Of a DNA stretch of 18,970 nt, positions 13,952-18,970 are shown piece after piece. The notes under the pieces are model-generated. The model was not told where the DNA came from and ran no database searches. It saw nothing but the letters and a program-made list of their open reading frames with translations. The stretch is from assembly GCA_900552925.1 (NCBI GenBank), contig USBH01000001.1, forward strand, positions 1-18,970. Reading direction: 5' to 3'. The DNA is from an uncultured Oscillospiraceae bacterium (lineage in GTDB: Bacteria > Bacillota > Clostridia > Oscillospirales > Acutalibacteraceae). Positions within the stretch are counted from its first letter, which is position 1. Every line of letters begins with the position of its first letter. Position numbers and translations under genes: made by a program.

Positions 13952-14080
13952 TGCTGGTACCTCCATTAAATTAACTCGTGCTCGTAAACGCCATACAAAA
14001 AAACACAGCTTCTGTAAACCACTGCAAACATGACTTACAAAAAACTGTGAGACATTGTTTTTGTTTATTACACTTATCAA

Positions 14081-14109
14081 AGTATAACAGCTTTTCTCGG
14101 AAAAGTCAA
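14081..14109 (-). promoter_or_regulatory. Sigma-A promoter of the cold-shock gene, with long 5' leader
   Basis: On the minus strand, TTGACT (14104-14109), a 17-bp spacer and TATACT (14081-14086). The start near 14074 gives an AT-rich leader of about 120 nt (13952-14074) containing alternating A- and T-runs that could fold. Confidence 0.85.
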
Positions 14110-14600
14110 TCGAATTCCGACATTTATTTTCGCACCCCCGGCGGCGGGCGCGGGGCCGCGCCGGGCGGCGCAGAATCGGACCGAAAAACGGCGATTTCGG
14201 CGTTCATATCCGCTTCAAAAAAACTTCTGATAATTTTCACGAAAATGAAATGCTCTTTTCACATTGCCCTTATATACTGTAACCGTGCTCAGGAGAAAGC
14301 ACCTGACACACTTTCATTTACTTCCTTCATTTCCTTTTTTTCTACGAACCGGAATGCCAGCCGCCCGGAAACGGGCGGATTCCGATTTGAAACTTACCCC
14401 CTATTTTTAATACTGTCCTCTGCCGGCGTTGCAAACCGGCAGTGCGGCAGACCAAAAGCAATCGCCTTTGCGCATTCGGATCTGTATCCGTTGTGCAGAG
14501 GTGTTTTTAATTTCCGCAAATACTTTTCATCGCCCGTGGAACGATAAGGACACGGGAAAGCGCGCAGCTTTTCCGAAAAAAGGAAGGGGATGAAAACGCT
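14110..14600 (+). other. Long non-coding interval upstream of spoIVB
   Basis: About 490 bp without a credible gene. It holds a GC-rich block (14140-14170), a pyrimidine-rich stretch (14310-14345), and a bulged hairpin: CGGAAT (14350-14355) with ATTCCG (14379-14384), enclosing CCGCCCG-GAAA-CGGGCGG (14361-14378). A second hairpin is CTGCCGG/CCGGCAG (14420-14442). SpoIVB is under forespore sigma-G control in Bacillus, but I could not find a convincing sigma-G or sigma-A promoter here. A 189-codon open frame on the plus strand (13978-14547) crosses the csp promoter and has no family resemblance. Confidence 0.5.
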
Positions 14601-15728
14601 TTGCAAAATGAAAGTGAATCGCAAAACGGCGTGCGGAAAAAGCGCCGCGCCGTCTCGGCGGCGGAGAGCATCCGCACCTTTGCGGCGGCGGTCGGCACGA
14701 CGGCCGTGCTGATGCTCACGGTCTGCGGCGTCTTCGATCTGTATCTCACGCAGGAAGACGGTCCGGAGAACGTGCGCGCGGCGTCGGTTTTCGGCGGCAC
14801 GGCATCGCCGGCGCAGAGCCGGACGGTGCAGCTTGGCGGCGATGTATTCGGCATCAAGCTGTTTTCCGACGGTGTTATTGTAGCCGCGCTCTCCGATATT
14901 TATGCGGATGACGCGGTGTGCTGCCCGGCAAAAGACGCGGGCATCGAGGCGGGCGACTACGTGCTTGCCGCAAACGGCGCGCCGGTCGAGACGAATGCGG
15001 CGCTCGCCGAGGTGCTCTCCTCCGGCGAAGCGGTGGCGCTGACGCTCCGGCGCGGCGACACGACGTACGACACGACGCTGACGCCGGTGATGGCGGGCGG
15101 CGTGTACAAGGCGGGCATGTGGATCCGCGACAGCGCCGCGGGCATCGGCACCGTGACGTTTTACAGCGCGGATGGTTCGGCGTTTGCGGCGCTCGGCCAC
15201 GGAATCTGCGACTCCGACACGAAGGACGTGCTCGCGATCCGAAGCGGCGAGCCGGCGGAGATCGCGATCTGCGGCGTTGAACCCGGCCGGGCCGGGGAGC
15301 CGGGCCGCCTGCGCGGGTACTTCACCGGCAGCGACAGCCTCGGCACGCTTTCGCAGAACACCGAGCTCGGCATTTACGGCACGCTGAAAGCGCAGCACAG
15401 CGGCCGGACGGTCGAGGTGCTCGACCGCGAGGCCGTGCACACCGGGCCGGTGCAGATCGCCGCGACGATCGATGAAGACGGCGTGCAGCTGTTCGACGCG
15501 GAGATCGAGCGTGTGAGCACGGACGCGCATCAGGAGACGAAGACGCTGGTCGTCCGCGTGACGGATCCCGCGCTGCTCGCAGAAACAGGCGGCATCGTAC
15601 AGGGCATGAGCGGCTGTCCGATCCTGCAGGACGGCAAGCTCGCCGGTGCGGTGACGCATGTTTTTGTGGATGACCCGACGCGCGGCTACGGCATTTTCGC
15701 AGAAACCATGCTGGAGCAGGCCGCGTGA
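14601..15728 (+). CDS. spoIVB: SpoIVB serine peptidase (S55 family)
   Basis: 375 aa (B. subtilis SpoIVB is 426). The start is TTG 14601, with GGAAGGGG about 11 nt upstream; an ATG at 14590 is in another frame. Order: short basic cytoplasmic N-terminus (1-26), one membrane anchor (about 27-49), linker, PDZ domain (about 85-155, with GIEAGDYVLAANGAPV), then the S55 peptidase domain (about 165-375). The catalytic triad can be placed as H200 (ALGHGICD), D322 (VTDPALL) and S337 (IVQGMSGCP), followed by the signature AVTHVFVDDPTRGYGIF. In sporulation, SpoIVB is secreted from the forespore and cleaves SpoIVFA to trigger pro-sigma-K processing in the mother cell. The usual neighbour spo0A is absent here and lies about 5 kb away on the other strand. 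Confidence 0.95.
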   Translation: MQNESESQNGVRKKRRAVSAAESIRTFAAAVGTTAVLMLTVCGVFDLYLTQEDGPENVRAASVFGGTASPAQSRTVQLGGDVFGIKLFSDGVIVAALSDIYADDAVCCPAKDAGIEAGDYVLAANGAPVETNAALAEVLSSGEAVALTLRRGDTTYDTTLTPVMAGGVYKAGMWIRDSAAGIGTVTFYSADGSAFAALGHGICDSDTKDVLAIRSGEPAEIAICGVEPGRAGEPGRLRGYFTGSDSLGTLSQNTELGIYGTLKAQHSGRTVEVLDREAVHTGPVQIAATIDEDGVQLFDAEIERVSTDAHQETKTLVVRVTDPALLAETGGIVQGMSGCPILQDGKLAGAVTHVFVDDPTRGYGIFAETMLEQAA

Positions 15729-15731
15729 CGG

Positions 15732-15768
15732 CAGGGGTTCCCGGTCAGCCGGGAGCCCCTGTTTTTTT
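15732..15768 (+). terminator. Rho-independent terminator of spoIVB
   Basis: CAGGGGTTCCCGG (15732-15744), TCAG loop, CCGGGAGCCCCTG (15749-15761): a 13-bp stem with one T-G pair and seven T residues after it, beginning 3 bp past the stop codon. Confidence 0.95.
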
Positions 15769-15925
15769 GCGCGTGCGGCCCGGAAGACATTTTCGGGTGA
15801 ATCTGTATCCGCCGCGGCCGTCGGCAGCGCCGGTCCCGCGGGGCGGGTGCGGGGAAGCTGCGCAGCGGATGAATTGGTATTTACCGCAAAACAAAATAAA
15901 ATTATCGAAAAACAATAAAAACATA

Positions 15926-15954
15926 TTGACAAACAATGGAAGCGGTGGTATGCT
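15926..15954 (+). promoter_or_regulatory. Sigma-A promoter of the DUF2975 operon
   Basis: Perfect TTGACA (15926-15931), a 17-bp spacer and TATGCT (15949-15954), downstream of an A-rich stretch (15890-15920) that may act as an UP element. The start near 15961 leaves a leader of about 26 nt. Confidence 0.85.
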
Positions 15955-15986
15955 GTCCGTAACAAAACAGGAAAGAGGGAGATTCC

Positions 15987-16439
15987 GTGTTTAGAATATC
16001 CGAAAAAGCATCCACCATTCTTTCATTGATCTTTACCGGCGCGGCGCTCGCGCTGCTCGTCGTGCTGACCTGCACGCTGCCGTCGATTGTCGGCTGGTAT
16101 CTCGCGATGACGGAGCGCCCGGAGCTGGACCGCACGGCGATCACGGTGCTGCTCTACATCGCGCTTGTCCCCGCGTATGCGGCGGCGCTCGCGCTGCTGG
16201 CGCTGCTGCGCAAGGTGCAGCGGGATGAAATCTTCACCCAGAAGGCGGTCGGCAACCTCCGGCTCGTCTCGTACTGCTGCCTCGCGGAGTGCGCCGTCTT
16301 CGCGGCGCTGACCGTCTATTTCCGCTTTGCGGCCTTCATCGCCTTTGCGGCGCTGTTCATGGGCGTGATCCTGCGCGTCGTGAAAAATGTGATCGCAAAG
16401 GCGGCCGAAGTCAAGGCCGAAAACGACTTCACGATATGA
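15987..16439 (+). CDS. DUF2975 family membrane protein (YoaS-like)
   Basis: 150 aa starting at GTG 15987, with GGAAAGAGGGAGA just upstream. Four hydrophobic segments are visible (about 10-37, 51-73, 92-109 and 112-131). The loop RKVQRDEIFTQKAVGNLRLVSYCCLAE is typical of DUF2975. The family has no established biochemical function. It is commonly paired with a small HTH regulator, as in the yoaS-yozG pair of B. subtilis, and exactly that arrangement follows here after 12 bp. It is probably the first gene of a three-gene operon. Its placement suggests the membrane protein and the regulator work together, perhaps in sensing or responding to envelope conditions; this is inference. Confidence 0.85.
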   Translation: MFRISEKASTILSLIFTGAALALLVVLTCTLPSIVGWYLAMTERPELDRTAITVLLYIALVPAYAAALALLALLRKVQRDEIFTQKAVGNLRLVSYCCLAECAVFAALTVYFRFAAFIAFAALFMGVILRVVKNVIAKAAEVKAENDFTI

Positions 16440-16451
16440 GGAGGGCGTGCC

Positions 16452-16679
16452 GTGATCGTAGTGAATCTCGACGTGATGATGGCGCGGCGGAAGATGTCGC
16501 TCAACGAGCTTTCCGAGCGCGTGGGCATCACGCTGGCCAACCTCTCGATTCTGAAGAACAACAAGGCGAAGGCCATCCGCTTTTCCACGCTTGACGCGAT
16601 CTGCAAAGCGCTGGACTGCAGGGTGGAGGACATTCTTGAGTTCCGCGACGACGGGAAAGGAGAGGATCCGCATGAATAA
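16452..16679 (+). CDS. YozG-like HTH transcriptional regulator (Cro/C1 family)
   Basis: 75 aa from GTG 16452, preceded by AGGAGGG. It is a single XRE-type helix-turn-helix: NLDVMMARRKMSLNELSERVGIT, LANLSILKNNKAKAIRFSTLDAICKALDCRVEDILEF. The 'LDAICKALDC' helix and 'DIL' ending are typical of the HTH_26 group that includes YozG. There is no effector domain, so any signal must come from a partner, plausibly the DUF2975 protein encoded just upstream. It probably binds its own promoter region. The stop codon lies inside the next gene (8-nt overlap), which indicates translational coupling. Confidence 0.9.
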   Translation: MIVVNLDVMMARRKMSLNELSERVGITLANLSILKNNKAKAIRFSTLDAICKALDCRVEDILEFRDDGKGEDPHE

Positions 16680-18237
16680 CAGCCTGCCCTATGTGCAGCC
16701 CGCGCCGCAGCCGGTGGTTCCGGAGAAGCGGCGGTACACGCTGGCGCAGAAGCTGCTCGCGCTCGCCGTGCTGCTGCTCGGCTATTTCTACATCCGCGCG
16801 TTTCTGTTTTCTGCGGCTGGGCTTGGCCGCACGCTGTTCGTTTTCCTGCTGCTCGCCGTTTCGGCGGCGTACATGGCGCACGCCAAAATCCGGCCGAATG
16901 CGGCCGCGGTCGCGGCGGGCGTGCTCACCGGCCTGTTCTCGCTCGTTTTCGTCCGGATCCCGAGCGACTGGCTGACCTTTTTCACGGCGGTGTTCTGCCA
17001 GCTCAGCTACACGTATTTTGTCTTCAAATCGATGGATACGCGCATAGAACGGCGCCCCGGCCGCTTTTTTGACCTGGACCTGCTCAAGGCGGTCTTTGCG
17101 ATGCCGTTTGCCTCGTTCGGCGCGCTGTTCCCGGCGCTGTTCACCGCCTCCTCCGACCGCAGGGCAAAGGGGAATCGGCGCGCGGTGCGGACGGTCGGCC
17201 TCGTGCTGCTCGGGCTCGTGCTCTCCGCGTTCCCGACGGCGGTCGTCGTCTCGCTGCTCTCGTTTGACGGCGGCTTCCGCGCGCTTCTGGACGGGCTGTT
17301 TTCGTTCGACCTGCCGCAGGTCAGCTTCTTCGAGCAGCTTGTCTATATCGTGATGGCGGTTCCGGTCGCCATGTACATTTTCGGCCTGTGGAGCTCCGGC
17401 AGCCGCGGCGCCTGCGCGGGCATGCAGGCTGAAAGCTGCGCGCGCTCCCGCAGGGCGGCGCAGCTTCTGCCGCGCACGGTCGTCGTTGCGGCGTGCGTGC
17501 CTCTGCTGCTCGTCTACCTGCTGTTTTTTGTCGTGCAGTTTTCGTATTTCACCTCGGCGTTTTCCGGCGTGCTCCCGGCGGATTTCAGCTATGCCGAGTA
17601 CGCGCGGCAGGGCTTCTTTGAGCTCTGCGCGGTCCTCGTGCTGAACGGCGGCGTCGCGTATCTGCTCTTCCTCTTTGCGAAGCGCACGGGGAAAAACGCG
17701 GCCCTGCGCATCTGTATCGGCCTGTTCTGCGCGGCTTCGCTGATCCTCACCGCAACGGCCGTTTCGAAAATGCTGCTCTACGTCGACGCGTTCGGCCTGA
17801 CGCTGCCCCGCGTGTACACGCTGTGGTTCATGCTGACTGTCGCGCTGGTGTTCATCCTGCTGCTCGCCCGCATGGTCTCGCGCCGCGTGCGGTTTGTGCC
17901 CGCCGCGCTCGCCGTGTGCATCGCGATGTTCGGCATTCTGGCGTTTTCCAACGCGCCGTCGATCGTGTCCCGGTTCAATGCCGACCGCGTGTGCAGCGGC
18001 GCCGGCTGGACGCTGGACCGCGCCTATTTCGAGCAGCTCGGCGCGAGCGCGGTGCCCGACGCGGTGCGGCTCGAGAGCGACCCGAACGCAGACCACGTGA
18101 CGCGCTCGAATGCGCGGCGTTTCCTCGACGACTATGCGCTCTACCATGAGGACGGCGGCTTCTTCAGCTTCAATCTGGCAGAGCACCGTGCGCGGCAGGC
18201 GCTCGCGGACAGGGCGCCGCAGAATGCGAACGGCTGA
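16672..18237 (+). CDS. DUF4173/DUF4153 family multi-pass membrane protein
   Basis: 521 aa from ATG 16672, chosen because AAGGAGAGG lies 7-8 nt upstream; the open frame extends farther back but only through the HTH gene. After a proline-rich N-terminus (YVQPAPQPVVPEKRRYT) there are roughly ten to twelve hydrophobic segments up to about residue 425. A soluble C-terminal tail of about 90 residues (NADRVCSGAGWTLDRAYFEQLGASAVP...) follows. The segment FSYAEYARQGFFELCAVLVLN is the best family marker, found in DUF4173-type proteins. No function is established for the family. It overlaps the YozG-like gene and so belongs to the same operon, tying an uncharacterised membrane protein to the DUF2975/HTH pair. 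The transcript ends at the terminator at 18312-18358. Confidence 0.8.
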   Translation: MNNSLPYVQPAPQPVVPEKRRYTLAQKLLALAVLLLGYFYIRAFLFSAAGLGRTLFVFLLLAVSAAYMAHAKIRPNAAAVAAGVLTGLFSLVFVRIPSDWLTFFTAVFCQLSYTYFVFKSMDTRIERRPGRFFDLDLLKAVFAMPFASFGALFPALFTASSDRRAKGNRRAVRTVGLVLLGLVLSAFPTAVVVSLLSFDGGFRALLDGLFSFDLPQVSFFEQLVYIVMAVPVAMYIFGLWSSGSRGACAGMQAESCARSRRAAQLLPRTVVVAACVPLLLVYLLFFVVQFSYFTSAFSGVLPADFSYAEYARQGFFELCAVLVLNGGVAYLLFLFAKRTGKNAALRICIGLFCAASLILTATAVSKMLLYVDAFGLTLPRVYTLWFMLTVALVFILLLARMVSRRVRFVPAALAVCIAMFGILAFSNAPSIVSRFNADRVCSGAGWTLDRAYFEQLGASAVPDAVRLESDPNADHVTRSNARRFLDDYALYHEDGGFFSFNLAEHRARQALADRAPQNANG

Positions 18238-18311
18238 CCATACCGCAGCAAAGCAGCTGTGCCTGCGGGAATTTCCCCGCGGCACGGCTTTGCAAAACGG
18301 ATAGAAAAACA

Positions 18312-18358
18312 GGCGAAGGTGCATCCCTGTATGGGGAAACGCGCCTTCGCCGTTTTTT
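18312..18358 (+). terminator. Rho-independent terminator of the DUF2975-HTH-DUF4173 operon
   Basis: GGCGAAGGTGC (18312-18322) with GCGCCTTCGCC (18341-18351), 11 bp with one T-G pair, an 18-nt loop that can itself pair (TCCC/GGGG), then GTTTTTT. It lies between this operon and the convergent larC. Confidence 0.88.
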
Positions 18359-18381
18359 CATAAATTCAATTTTGAACCGGT

Positions 18382-18936
18382 TCAGCGGTTTTCCAGAAGC
18401 GCCGCGGCCTCCCGCAGGCTGATGTCCTTTTCGCGGGCGATGCGGGCGAGGTCGTCGTACTCGTACTTTTCGCGGTGCACGCCGTAGCCGGAGGAGACCT
18501 TGCGACGGACCGGGCCGCAGGGCGTCTCAAGCGTTTCGAGCTTGCGGTCGAGCACGTAGCGGCGCGTCACGGTTTCGCGCACGCCGAGCGTCGTCGTGTG
18601 CCGGAAAAGCAGCGCGAGCATCGCTTCGCGGTCCGGCTCGCGGCACATCACGCGCAGCAGCGTGCCCGGCCGGGACTTTTTCATGCCGATCGGCACGGTG
18701 TAGACCTCGAGCGCGCCGCCCGCAAAGAGGCGTTCCATCGCGAAGCCGATCGCTTCAGCGGTCATGTCGTCCACATTGCAGGAAAGCTCGAGCACCGTGT
18801 CGCCGCGGCTTTCGGTTTCGCCGAGCATGGCACGCACGCAGTTTGCGGCCTCAAAATCCTTTTTGCCCATGCCGTAGCCGATGGATTCGACCTGCATCGC
18901 GGGCATCGCGCCGAAGCGCGTCGCGAAGTGCTTGAG
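18382..18936 (-). CDS. larC: LarC, nickel insertion protein of the nickel-pincer cofactor pathway, N-terminally truncated
   Basis: 185 residues of C-terminal sequence from the contig edge to the stop at 18382. Recognisable pieces are VESIGYGMGKKDFEAANCVRAMLGE (end of the LarC1 region) and then LELSCNVDDMTAEAIG, GGALEVYTVPIGMKKSRPG and TTTLGVRE (LarC2 region). LarC inserts nickel into pyridinium-3,5-bisthiocarboxylic acid mononucleotide, using CTP, to make the cofactor of lactate racemase and related enzymes. In some lactobacilli larC is split into larC1/larC2 joined by ribosomal frameshifting. Here the frame passes through the boundary region without a break. The missing N-terminal half (roughly 200 residues or more) is beyond the edge, and larA, larB and larE are not in the window. 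The apparent upstream MYKRQ is adapter. Confidence 0.92.
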   Translation of the reverse strand, partial: LKHFATRFGAMPAMQVESIGYGMGKKDFEAANCVRAMLGETESRGDTVLELSCNVDDMTAEAIGFAMERLFAGGALEVYTVPIGMKKSRPGTLLRVMCREPDREAMLALLFRHTTTLGVRETVTRRYVLDRKLETLETPCGPVRRKVSSGYGVHREKYEYDDLARIAREKDISLREAAALLENR

Positions 18937-18970
18937 CTGTCTCTTATACACATCTCCGAGCCCACGAGAC
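18937..18970 (-). other. Illumina Nextera adapter remnant (not genomic)
   Basis: CTGTCTCTTATACACATCT begins at 18937 and is followed by the rest of the Nextera read-2 adapter, the reverse complement of 15-48. It creates the artefactual N-terminus MYKRQ in front of larC. Confidence 0.97.

Noticed and set aside
13978..14547. 189-codon plus-strand frame upstream of spoIVB
   Set aside because: It crosses the cold-shock leader and promoter, and its composition and lack of motifs do not suggest a protein.
1..18970. Terminal inverted repeats suggesting a linear plasmid or transposon
   Set aside because: The repeats are Nextera adapter; no transposase, integrase or replication gene is present.
1..18970. 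CRISPR array, tRNA or rRNA genes
   Set aside because: No regularly spaced direct repeats, cloverleaf patterns or rRNA signatures were seen on either strand.

Overview
The window is a high-GC (roughly 60% or more by eye) fragment of an endospore-forming Firmicute, most likely an uncultured class Clostridia member of the Oscillospiraceae/Ruminococcaceae type. The evidence is a Spo0A orthologue, the sporulation peptidase SpoIVB, a YozG/DUF2975 pair, strong Shine-Dalgarno sites, sigma-A promoters with 17-bp spacers and many rho-independent terminators. Both contig ends are untrimmed Illumina Nextera adapter (1-48, including the end of the P7 primer and an 8-nt index, and 18937-18970). The real insert is therefore about 49-18936, and the two edge genes are truncated by the assembly.

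Layout. 49-1352: 3' part of a FlaR-like (adenylate-kinase-like) P-loop protein, then an AT-richer transglutaminase-like gene, then a bidirectional terminator. 1392-2728 (minus): dtd-mscS operon, divergent from an aldose 1-epimerase (2878-3756); the two promoters overlap at their -35 boxes. 4034-4537: GNAT acetyltransferase, followed by a large branched terminator. 4911-8446: two overlapping genes for an asymmetric heterodimeric ABC exporter of the BmrCD/TM287-288 type. 8594-9352 (minus): spo0A, convergent with the ABC operon across a shared terminator. 9631-12057: a LysR regulator and a MATE efflux protein. 12186-13268: a GH172 (DUF2961) glycosidase. 13316-13951 (minus): an 80-aa hypothetical protein and a cold-shock protein with a long leader. 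14601-15728: spoIVB, behind about 490 bp of structured non-coding sequence. 15987-18237: a three-gene unit of DUF2975 membrane protein, YozG-like HTH regulator and DUF4173/DUF4153 membrane protein. 18382-18936 (minus): C-terminal part of larC.

How the genes relate. Sporulation control (Spo0A, SpoIVB), drug or solute efflux (ABC pair, MATE), stress or membrane functions (MscS, Csp, DUF2975/DUF4173) and small metabolic enzymes are interspersed as short transcription units; there is no single pathway. The most notable observation is in Spo0A: the phospho-acceptor Asp is Glu (E56) and the conserved receiver Lys is Gln (Q107), while the DNA-binding domain looks intact. This suggests a sporulation master regulator that no longer depends on phosphorylation. 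spo0A and spoIVB, neighbours in many spore formers, are about 5 kb apart here and on opposite strands. I see no CRISPR array, transposase, phage gene, rRNA or tRNA, and no defence island.
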